Part shown: in pieces, positions 7,150 to 13,132 of the stretch
How positions within the stretch are numbered: the stretch's first letter is position 1
Layout of the letters: the number at the start of each line of letters is the position of its first letter
Assembly (NCBI GenBank): GCA_937901105.1
Contig: CALCHD010000246.1
Span: 1-16,458 of the forward strand
Origin: an uncultured Bacteroidales bacterium
Lineage (GTDB): Bacteria; Bacteroidota; Bacteroidia; Bacteroidales; UBA932
Direction: 5' to 3'
Length of the DNA stretch: 16,458 nucleotides
The notes under the pieces: generated by a model
The model's input: the letters and a program-made list of their open reading frames with translations, nothing else
Database searches by the model: none
Told to the model about the DNA's origin: nothing
Made by a program: the position numbers and the translations under genes

Positions 7150-8556
7150 ATGAAACATTTGAACAGCAAAATATTTAAGATTGTAGCCTCTGCAGCAAAA
7201 GAGCAGGGAGTAAGGGCCTTTGTGATTGGAGGCTTTGTGAGGGACTGCTTTCTTGAAAGGCCAAGCAAGGACATAGACATAGTTGTAGAGGGAAGCGGCA
7301 TTGCACTGGCGGAACTTGTTGCAAAGAAAATCGGGAGCAAGCTCTCTGTTTTCAAGAATTTCGGTACAGCCATGCTCCGCTACAGGGAGCACAAGGAGGC
7401 TGAATGGATAGAGCTGGAGTTTGTAGGGGCGCGAAAAGAATCATACAGAAGAGAGTCTCGCAAGCCTATAGTTGAAGACGGCACCCTGGAAGAGGACCAG
7501 CAGAGAAGGGACTTTACCATTAATGCACTTGCCTTCAGCCTGCAGGAAGAGGATTTTGGAGCACTGGTAGACCCGTTCAACGGTATGGAAGATCTCAAGA
7601 ACGGCCTAATACGCACACCTCTTGATCCCGACACCACATACTCTGACGATCCGTTGAGGATGATCCGTGCCATCCGTTTTGCCACACAGCTTGGATTTAC
7701 AATTGTCCCCGAATCCCTAGAGAGCATAAAGAGAAACAAGGAGAGGCTCTCTATCCTCTCCAGAGAGAGGATTGCCGAAGAGCTGAACAAGATACTTATG
7801 GCTCCAAAACCCTCCATCGGATTTTATCTGCTGGAACAGACCGGCCTGCTGCAGCAGTTCCTGCCGCAGATAAGCTGCCTCAAAGGGGTTGAGACACTGG
7901 AAGGAAAAGGACATAAGGATATATTTGCACATACGTTGCAGGTGCTTGACAACATATGTCCAAACACAGACAACCTGTGGTTGAGATGGGCAGCCCTGCT
8001 GCATGATATCGGGAAGCCAAGTACAAAGAAATATGAACCAGGTACAGGCTGGACATTCCACAGCCATGATTTCATTGGCGGAAAGATGATTCCCGGGGTG
8101 TTCAAGCAGATGAAGATGCCTTTGAATGAGAAGATGAAATATGTGCAGAAGATTGTACAGCTTCATCTCCGCCCCATAGCCCTTGCACAGGAGGAGGTAA
8201 CAGACTCTGCAGTAAGAAGGCTTCTGTTTGATGCAGGCGATGATGTGGACGACCTTATGACACTATGCGAGGCCGACATCACCTCCAAGAACGACAGGCT
8301 TGTACAGAAACACAAGAGGAACTTTGCCCTGGTAAGGGAGAAGCTCATTGAGGTGGAGGCTAAAGATGCCATCAGGAACTTCCAGAACCCTATTACCGGC
8401 GAACTGATAATGGAGAAATACAACATCAGCCCGGGACGCGAGATTGGCATAATCAAGGAATATGTAAAGGAGGCTATCCTGGAAGGTGTTATAGAGAACA
8501 ATTTTGAACAGGCATACGCCCTTATGGAGAAAAAAGCAGCGGAAATGGGACTATAG
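7150..8556 (+). CDS. cca: CCA tRNA nucleotidyltransferase / poly(A) polymerase family protein with HD domain
   Basis: 468 residues. Class II nucleotidyltransferase head: GGFVRD (27-32), the metal-binding DID (41-43) and RRDFTINA (119-126); then DPLRMIRAIRFATQLGF (167-183), the family RNA-binding motif. A C-terminal HD domain follows with H261, H285-D286 (LLHDIGKP) and H306-D307 in a SHDF motif. Expected role: adds or repairs the 3' CCA of tRNA, while the HD domain may give phosphohydrolase activity. A poly(A)-polymerase or AC-adding activity cannot be excluded from sequence alone. The start ATG follows the HsdR_N stop with zero spacing, so translation is probably coupled. The last 6 bases overlap the convergent gene's stop. 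Confidence 0.93.
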   Translation: MKHLNSKIFKIVASAAKEQGVRAFVIGGFVRDCFLERPSKDIDIVVEGSGIALAELVAKKIGSKLSVFKNFGTAMLRYREHKEAEWIELEFVGARKESYRRESRKPIVEDGTLEEDQQRRDFTINALAFSLQEEDFGALVDPFNGMEDLKNGLIRTPLDPDTTYSDDPLRMIRAIRFATQLGFTIVPESLESIKRNKERLSILSRERIAEELNKILMAPKPSIGFYLLEQTGLLQQFLPQISCLKGVETLEGKGHKDIFAHTLQVLDNICPNTDNLWLRWAALLHDIGKPSTKKYEPGTGWTFHSHDFIGGKMIPGVFKQMKMPLNEKMKYVQKIVQLHLRPIALAQEEVTDSAVRRLLFDAGDDVDDLMTLCEADITSKNDRLVQKHKRNFALVREKLIEVEAKDAIRNFQNPITGELIMEKYNISPGREIGIIKEYVKEAILEGVIENNFEQAYALMEKKAAEMGL

Positions 8557-8567
8557 CCCTTTTCCGC
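8539..8567. terminator. Bidirectional terminator embedded in two overlapping stop codons
   Basis: An imperfect inverted repeat: GCGGAAA (8539-8545) pairs with TTTCCGC (8561-8567), GGG (8547-8549) with CCC (8557-8559), and the centre is the palindrome CTATAG (8551-8556), which is the TAG stop of cca on one strand and of the cysteine-rich gene on the other. T-rich tracts follow on both strands (plus from 8568; minus from about 8536 downward). Confidence 0.7.
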
Positions 8568-9036
8568 TTTCTTTTAGATATTCACCGAATATTTGCGCTG
8601 CACTCCGCACCATCTCAACACAAGGACGCTTCTTGTAGTACTCCGCATTCCTCTCCTGCGGCTGTACCGGAGAACCAATCCCCGTATCTTTCCTCTCCCT
8701 CAAACCCAGAAGCTCTGCACAAACTATTGAACCGTTTATCTGCGCAAACTTGGCTGCCATGTCCTGCACTACCGCATAATTGGCCCCTTTGCCCCCATTG
8801 TCTTTAGGATCTGTGCATCCTGTCTCAAGCCCTGCAAGGAGGAACATTCCACATGCTGCACCGCAAGTCTCCCTCATTCTGCCAATACCGCCTCCAAAAG
8901 AGGCAGACATCTTGAGCGCCTGCTCCTGTGTAAATCCATAAATGTCTGCATAAGCAGCCACAACACTCTGTGAGCAGTTATAGCCCTCCTTAAATAGGGC
9001 AACCGCCTTCTCAACTCTCTCTTCCAGACTGATCAT
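8551..9036 (-). CDS. C_GCAxxG_C_C family redox-type protein
   Basis: 161 residues. Family landmarks seen: GYNCSQSV (C21), SFGGGIGRMRETCGAACG (about 46-63, giving the CGAxxG block with C58 plus C62), C74, SIVCAELLG (C106) and KRPCVEMV (C139). These spaced cysteines define the C_GCAxxG_C_C family, thought to bind a metal or undergo redox chemistry; biochemical function is not established. The protein is cytoplasmic, with no signal peptide. It lies 39 bases downstream of the NifX-like gene on the same strand, so the two are likely one transcript. Its stop codon overlaps that of cca within a hairpin. Confidence 0.9.
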   Translation of the reverse strand: MISLEERVEKAVALFKEGYNCSQSVVAAYADIYGFTQEQALKMSASFGGGIGRMRETCGAACGMFLLAGLETGCTDPKDNGGKGANYAVVQDMAAKFAQINGSIVCAELLGLRERKDTGIGSPVQPQERNAEYYKKRPCVEMVRSAAQIFGEYLKESGKGL

Positions 9037-9075
9037 ATCTTCTTCCCGACAATTAATTAAACATCCTGTCCTCCA

Positions 9076-9423
9076 TCAGTGGCACTCATGGTGATGGCAA
9101 CCCTCACCGTTATCCTTCACCTCACCTCTCAAATAGGCCTCAACAAGCTCATCTGTAGGGCCGCTGCAACCTCTCACAACAGCAATGCTGTTTCTGCCAA
9201 GGACATTTCTGGCCCCCTCACCCATATTGCCGGCCAGCATCACCTCAACACCCATCTCATGCAGAATTGGAGCAATATTTGACTTGCATCCGCAACCCTG
9301 CGGTGAAGGCAAAGTCTCCTTGCCCACAACCTTGTTATCCTCAATAGTATATATAGTATAATATGCACAGTGGCCGAAATGGTTATCAACCACATTATCT
9401 CTAGTAGGAACTGCTATTTTCAT
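9076..9423 (-). CDS. Dinitrogenase iron-molybdenum cofactor (NifX/NifB-type) domain protein
   Basis: 115 residues. It opens MKIAVPTRDNVVDNHFGHCAYYTIY with the GHC/FGxx region characteristic of the NifX/NafY/NifB C-terminal fold, then GCGCKSNIAPILHEMGVEVMLAGNMGEGA. (Key blocks: residues 1-25 and about 43-70.) The tail GEGCHHHECH is rich in histidine and cysteine and likely binds metal. Such proteins carry or insert Fe-S or Fe-Mo type clusters; outside nitrogen fixers they are stand-alone metallocluster carriers. No nif gene is nearby. It is first in a two-gene unit with the C_GCAxxG_C_C gene. A near-consensus -7 box precedes it on the minus strand. Confidence 0.92.
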   Translation of the reverse strand: MKIAVPTRDNVVDNHFGHCAYYTIYTIEDNKVVGKETLPSPQGCGCKSNIAPILHEMGVEVMLAGNMGEGARNVLGRNSIAVVRGCSGPTDELVEAYLRGEVKDNGEGCHHHECH

Positions 9424-9448
9424 TTCAAAAACATTTTAATTAATCATG

Positions 9449-9456
9449 TAAAGATA
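9449..9456 (-). promoter_or_regulatory. Putative -7 box of the NifX-like / C_GCAxxG_C_C unit
   Basis: Read on the minus strand the site is TATCTTTA, one mismatch from TAnnTTTG, 25 bases upstream of the start at 9423 and directly after a T-tract. No TTG was found 19-21 bases further upstream, where the GC-rich repeat begins. Confidence 0.45.
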
Positions 9457-9467
9457 CAAAAAAAAAT

Positions 9468-9495
9468 GCCGCACCCGGCGTGAGCCGTATAAAAA
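9468..9495. repeat. 28-base direct repeat, copy 1
   Basis: Identical over 28 bases to 9544-9571 (76-base offset). Core: GCCGCACCCGGCGTGAGCCG then TATAAAAA. It contains a small hairpin, CGGC-GTGA-GCCG (9476-9487), with a GNRA-type tetraloop, and is followed at once by a perfect hairpin, GGCGTC-ATCA-GACGCC (9496-9511). Confidence 0.95.
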
Positions 9496-9511
9496 GGCGT
9501 CATCAGACGCC
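9491..9511 (-). terminator. Intrinsic terminator, minus strand (second of two)
   Basis: On the minus strand the 6-base-pair perfect stem GGCGTC / GACGCC (9511-9496, loop TGAT) is followed by TTTTT (9495-9491). On the plus strand no T-run follows, so it acts, if at all, on leftward transcripts. Confidence 0.55.
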
Positions 9512-9542
9512 CGGCGGAGGCCGTGTAGCACGGAAGGCCGGG
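9510..9542. repeat. Nested inverted repeat (two-tier hairpin)
   Basis: Outer arms CCCGGC (9510-9515) and GCCGGG (9537-9542) enclose inner arms CCGTG (9521-9525) and CACGG (9529-9533) with loop TAG. The internal loop is GGAGG on one side and AAG on the other. The outer left arm shares two bases with the preceding hairpin, so the two structures compete. Confidence 0.7.
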
Positions 9543-9543
9543 A

Positions 9544-9571
9544 GCCGCACCCGGCGTGAGCCGTATAAAAA
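9544..9571. repeat. 28-base direct repeat, copy 2
   Basis: Exact copy of 9468-9495, with the same CGGC-GTGA-GCCG hairpin at 9552-9563 and an A-run two bases longer. As in copy 1 it is immediately followed by a hairpin, here the strong terminator at 9567-9599. Confidence 0.95.
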
Positions 9572-9599
9572 AAGGCAGCCGTGCAGGGCTGCCTTTTTT
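9567..9599. terminator. Strong bidirectional intrinsic terminator
   Basis: Stem GGCAGCC (9574-9580) / GGCTGCC (9587-9593) with loop GTGCAG, flanked by an A-run (9567-9573) and T-run (9594-9599) that extend the pairing to about 13 base pairs. It works on both strands. The nearest incoming transcript is the leftward fucosidase mRNA, whose stop is 134 bases away. Confidence 0.9.
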
Positions 9600-9733
9600 C
9601 AAAATAACAAAAAACCTATTTATAAATTAATAGAAATAAGTACAAGAAATAAAATGGACTTTTTCTCAAAAGCAATACAAATATAATACTTTTTTATCTT
9701 AATCAATAGTTTTTTGTTAAAAAACTGCAATTT

Positions 9734-11695
9734 TTAATGGACAATTTCTGCATTTTTCTGATACTCAATTATCTTTGGAAGGACAATTGCCTCAAAAATA
9801 TCCTTTCTGATTATCCTGTAATGGGGTTTGTATGCCTTATTGTACACCTCACTGTGATGCACCACATACTTGCCATCCTTAATTAGGGAAGAAATTTTTG
9901 CCGCATCCTTTGAAAAGCCCTTCATTCCCGGAACAGCCCTCTTTGCAGCCCTCTTTATCTCATTCCATTCATCCAGCCACTCCTGCGTAACTTCAGGCAC
10001 TTTGCCGCCTCCCGCCATGAAGGCATCAGCAAACTCATCTGCACTCATGATACCGTCTGCCACAACATCCAGGCTCACCTGATAATAGTTGTGCCTCCAT
10101 CCGCACGGATCATACCAGTTCCCCGCAGCTGCTCCAGGCTCTTTGCCTGCAGCTTCACTCCTCTCCTTCATCAGCATCTGAAGCTCCCGGTTTATATATG
10201 CTATCACATTCTCCCTGTCTGCCATTATGTGGCTTGGGCCAAAATAATCCTGAAAATTGCTCTTGTAGATATCCTGCAGCGTAGCCTGCGGATATTTATC
10301 ACACATCTCCCTCACAAATGCCTCCAGCGCCTGCCTGTCTACATTTGGATAGTTCATCTCAACCACCTTCACTCCCGGAAGCAGCTGTACAGATATGCCT
10401 CCCTCAACCTTCTTGAACTTGAGTGCTGCCCCTTCAGGATAGCTTTTGCACTCCGCTATATCCGTATTGGCAAGCGGCACAAATATCGCGGCAGTATCCT
10501 TGAATATATGGAGAAAATTGCGGTGCCCCTTTCTGGTAGAGACGCCCCAAGGCTGCTCTGGCACAATACCCGCTGTTGTGCCATATATGGTCTCGCCGTA
10601 AACATCCATCCACTCCCCTATTGCCTTCAGGCGTTCCAATGATTCGTCGGGAAGAGTGCCGTCTGGCCTTGGGCCTATGTTGAGCAGAAGGTTTGCCCCC
10701 TTTGCTGCTGTCTGCACAAGGTACTTGATAAGAAAATCTACAGATTTATATGTTGTATCTGTAATCCTGTATCCCCACGAACGGTTCATTGTCTGGCAGG
10801 TCTCAAGGGGAAGCACTGTGCTTATCGCCTGCTCCGAGTAGCCGTAAAGGTTCTGGCCTGGAATATCCCTCTCAAATATCTGGATATCCTCACCCGGGAA
10901 CGGATCCATGTGATGGTTGTTTCCCACAAGGCATGATGGCTGCAGCCTGTGGATAAGGGAATACTGGCCGGCAAGGTTCCATGTCTCCGCCTTGAGCCCG
11001 TTCTCCTGCTTGTCGCGGTCCCACACTCCGTCAAACCAGATGGCGCCTATAGGGCCATAGTTTGTAAGCAGTTCTGTAAGCTGCGTATCCATAAACTTGA
11101 GATAGTTCTCATAAGCCCAGTTTGTCTGGAACACTGCAGAATCAATTTCCGGCAGCTTCTCTCCGTTGAACCACCCTGTACGGCCGGTTCCATGGCCTGT
11201 ACGCCCTACGGGATAATAATCCTCCCTGCCCCAGTCAATGTGGGAGTAATACAGGTGGAGCCTTATCCCCTGCTTGTGGCACTCCTGGGCAATTTCCGCA
11301 AGGATATCCCTCTTGAAAGGGGTAGCATCCACAGAATTGTACGGACTGGCCTTGGTGTGGAATATGGAGAAGCCGTCGTGATGCCTTGAGGTAATGCAAA
11401 TATATTTTGCTCCCGACATCTTTATGGCCTTCACCCACTCATGGGCATTGAACTTTGAAGGGTAGAAGCCTGCTGCAAGCTTCTCATACTCCTTATAGTT
11501 TATATTCTTGTTGTGCATCACCCACTCTCCGTCTCCCAGCATTGAATAGATGCCCCAGTGGATGAATATTCCAAAGCGCGCCTGGGAAAACTCCTGTCTG
11601 CTCTGCATATTCTGCGGAGTTGGGACATATCCCGGCTGTGCATAAAGCTCCAGTGACATTACTGCCAGCAGCAGCCATAACAGTTTAAATCTCAT
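9734..11695 (-). CDS. Secreted GH29 alpha-L-fucosidase with extra C-terminal domain of unknown function
   Basis: 653 residues, longer than common GH29 enzymes. Signal peptide 1-19 (MRFKLLWLLLAVMSLELYA). The GH29 barrel spans about 30-370: ARFGIFIHWGIYSM (39-52), SRHHDGFS (103-110), IWFDGVWD (219-226) with probable nucleophile D222, GEDIQIFERD (268-277), where the acid/base glutamate is a plausible candidate, and ETCQTMNRSWGY (298-309). A beta-rich segment (about 370-450) follows. From about 463 the sequence changes to a helical domain with FQDYFGPSHI (481-490), WYDPCGWRHNYYQV (527-540), GKYVVHHSEVYNKAYKPHYR (608-627) and RKDIFEAIVLP. That block resembles a conserved Bacteroidetes uncharacterised protein I recall as stand-alone; the identity is uncertain. 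Expected activity: releases L-fucose from glycans such as mucin. A weak TACTTTTA box lies upstream (minus strand 11738-11731). Confidence 0.95.
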   Translation of the reverse strand: MRFKLLWLLLAVMSLELYAQPGYVPTPQNMQSRQEFSQARFGIFIHWGIYSMLGDGEWVMHNKNINYKEYEKLAAGFYPSKFNAHEWVKAIKMSGAKYICITSRHHDGFSIFHTKASPYNSVDATPFKRDILAEIAQECHKQGIRLHLYYSHIDWGREDYYPVGRTGHGTGRTGWFNGEKLPEIDSAVFQTNWAYENYLKFMDTQLTELLTNYGPIGAIWFDGVWDRDKQENGLKAETWNLAGQYSLIHRLQPSCLVGNNHHMDPFPGEDIQIFERDIPGQNLYGYSEQAISTVLPLETCQTMNRSWGYRITDTTYKSVDFLIKYLVQTAAKGANLLLNIGPRPDGTLPDESLERLKAIGEWMDVYGETIYGTTAGIVPEQPWGVSTRKGHRNFLHIFKDTAAIFVPLANTDIAECKSYPEGAALKFKKVEGGISVQLLPGVKVVEMNYPNVDRQALEAFVREMCDKYPQATLQDIYKSNFQDYFGPSHIMADRENVIAYINRELQMLMKERSEAAGKEPGAAAGNWYDPCGWRHNYYQVSLDVVADGIMSADEFADAFMAGGGKVPEVTQEWLDEWNEIKRAAKRAVPGMKGFSKDAAKISSLIKDGKYVVHHSEVYNKAYKPHYRIIRKDIFEAIVLPKIIEYQKNAEIVH

Positions 11696-11726
11696 AATCC
11701 TGATCTGTTAGATATATATTTTACCG

Positions 11727-11758
11727 TTAGTAAAAGTATAAAAAATTGTTTAACTTTA
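11727..11758 (+). promoter_or_regulatory. Putative promoter of the aldo/keto reductase operon
   Basis: TTAG (11727-11730), a 20-base spacer and TAACTTTA (11751-11758) resemble the -33/-7 Bacteroidetes promoter with one mismatch in each box. The -7 box is identical to that of the histone H1-like gene and lies 21 bases before the ATG. Confidence 0.45.
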
Positions 11759-11779
11759 CACCCTCTAATTCAAAATCTT

Positions 11780-13132
11780 ATGACACAAGACAAAAAACTC
11801 ATCACCCGTCGCCAGGCCCTCAAGCATCTGGGTTTTGGAGCGTTGGCAATCGCTGCGGGATACAGCCTTGTAACAAGCTGCAAGGGAAAAGTTAAGGAAG
11901 AGGCCGCTAAAGGTACACTTGTAATGGCCAAGAAGATGGACGAGATCACAGGTAAAGAGATCTCCTTGCTGGGCTACGGCTGTATGAGATTCCCTACATA
12001 CGAGACAGAGGAGACCGATTCAAGAGGCAGAAAGATAAAGGCAATTGACATGGAGAAATCAAAGGCCCTTATAGAGTACGCATACGCAAACGGCATCACC
12101 CACTATGACACTGCATGGAACTACCATAACGGCAAGTCTGCAGAGGCTATAGGCACATTGCTCAAAGGATACCCTAGAGAGAGCTTTACCCTTTGCAACA
12201 AGATGCCCGGCTGGCTCATTACCGGTCCGGAGAAGGCAAAGGAGCTGTTTGAGACACAGCTTCAGCAGTGCGGTGTAGAGTACTTCGACTACTACCTTTG
12301 CCATGCCATCTCAAATCAGGAGGGCTACGACAAGCCTTATGAGGAGCTTGGAGGCTATGAGGTGCTTGCAAAAGAGAAAGAGGCAGGCAGAATCAAGAGA
12401 CTGGGATTCTCTTTCCACGGAACCAAGGAGCTTTTCACATACATCCTTGACAAGCGCCAGTGGGACTTTGTACTTCTTCAGATCAACTATATGGACTGGG
12501 TTGACGAGGAGGCTGAATTCTTCTACAATGAGGCTGCAAGACGCGGAATCCCTTGTATGGTAATGGAGCCTCTTCTGGGAGGATCGCTTGCAAGCCTTAC
12601 TCCAGACGCAAACGAAATCCTTGAGAAGGCAGCGCCTGGCATGTCAATTGCATCATGGGCATTCCGCTATGTAGGTTCACTTCCTAATGTCCTTTGCGTA
12701 TTGAGCGGCATGACACAGATGGAGCACCTGAAAGAGAACATCAATACATTCAGCAACTTCAAGCCGCTTTCAGACAAGGAGAGGGAGGCGCTTCAGCTTG
12801 CCATTGCAGAATACAGGAGATATCCGCAGATTGGATGTACAACCTGCAGATACTGTATGCCTTGCAAATACGGAGTTGATATCCCTGCTATCTTCAACGC
12901 ATACAACAAATGTGTGAAGGAGAGCAATATTCCAGACATCAACGGCCCTAGAGACGGCAAGTTTGAGAAGAAGAAACGTGCATTCCTTGCTACCTACAAC
13001 AACATGGTACCGGAGGGTGCAAGGGCAGACAGATGTATCAATTGCGGAGCATGCAAGAGCGTATGTCCGCAAAGAATGGATGTGCCTGAACTGATAACAA
13101 ACATCAAGAAGCTTGTAAAAGAAATTGAATAG
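11780..13132 (+). CDS. Tat-exported aldo/keto reductase with two C-terminal cysteine (Fe-S) clusters
   Basis: 450 residues. The N-terminus has a twin-arginine motif (TRRQALK, R10-R11), a hydrophobic stretch (FGALAIAAGYSLV) and a lipobox-like VTSC (C34), so it is probably a Tat-exported, perhaps lipidated protein. Aldo/keto reductase fold from about 55: GYGCMRFP, the tetrad D110 and Y115 (DTAWNYHNG), K141 (CNKMP) and H175 (LCHAIS), then QINYMDW (234-240) and VMEPLLGGSLA (261-271). Two cysteine clusters follow: C353-C356-C359-C362, and C419-C422-C425-C429 in a classic ferredoxin CxxCxxCxxxCP. Such ferredoxin-tailed aldo/keto reductases are common in anaerobes, but their substrates are unknown. 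The last 8 bases overlap the serine hydrolase gene. Confidence 0.93.
   Translation: MTQDKKLITRRQALKHLGFGALAIAAGYSLVTSCKGKVKEEAAKGTLVMAKKMDEITGKEISLLGYGCMRFPTYETEETDSRGRKIKAIDMEKSKALIEYAYANGITHYDTAWNYHNGKSAEAIGTLLKGYPRESFTLCNKMPGWLITGPEKAKELFETQLQQCGVEYFDYYLCHAISNQEGYDKPYEELGGYEVLAKEKEAGRIKRLGFSFHGTKELFTYILDKRQWDFVLLQINYMDWVDEEAEFFYNEAARRGIPCMVMEPLLGGSLASLTPDANEILEKAAPGMSIASWAFRYVGSLPNVLCVLSGMTQMEHLKENINTFSNFKPLSDKEREALQLAIAEYRRYPQIGCTTCRYCMPCKYGVDIPAIFNAYNKCVKESNIPDINGPRDGKFEKKKRAFLATYNNMVPEGARADRCINCGACKSVCPQRMDVPELITNIKKLVKEIE

Larger units (their letters stand above)
9424..9733. other. 310-base gene-free region: GC-rich hairpin repeats next to an AT-rich stretch
   Basis: No credible gene is seen. 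From 9468 to 9599 the sequence is GC-rich and consists of a duplicated 28-base unit, three further hairpins and terminators. From 9600 to 9733 it is AT-rich and holds only a weak inverted repeat (9708-9715 with 9719-9726, loop GTT) just past the fucosidase stop. A GTG-started frame crossing the repeats (9480-9686) is basic, low-complexity and rejected. Confidence 0.8.

Noticed and set aside
9076..9423. A nitrogen fixation locus
   Set aside because: Only a stand-alone cofactor-binding domain is present, and no nifHDK or nifB partner is seen.
9468..9571. A two-repeat CRISPR array
   Set aside because: Only two copies exist, the intervening 48 bases form hairpins, and no cas gene is in the window.
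9480..9686. GTG-started plus-strand frame of 68 codons
   Set aside because: It runs across the hairpin repeats and AT-rich spacer; the product is basic and low in complexity, and its start lies inside a repeat.
10091..11389. Several plus-strand open frames inside the fucosidase gene
   Set aside because: They are mirror frames of a GC-richer coding region with no signal or family match.
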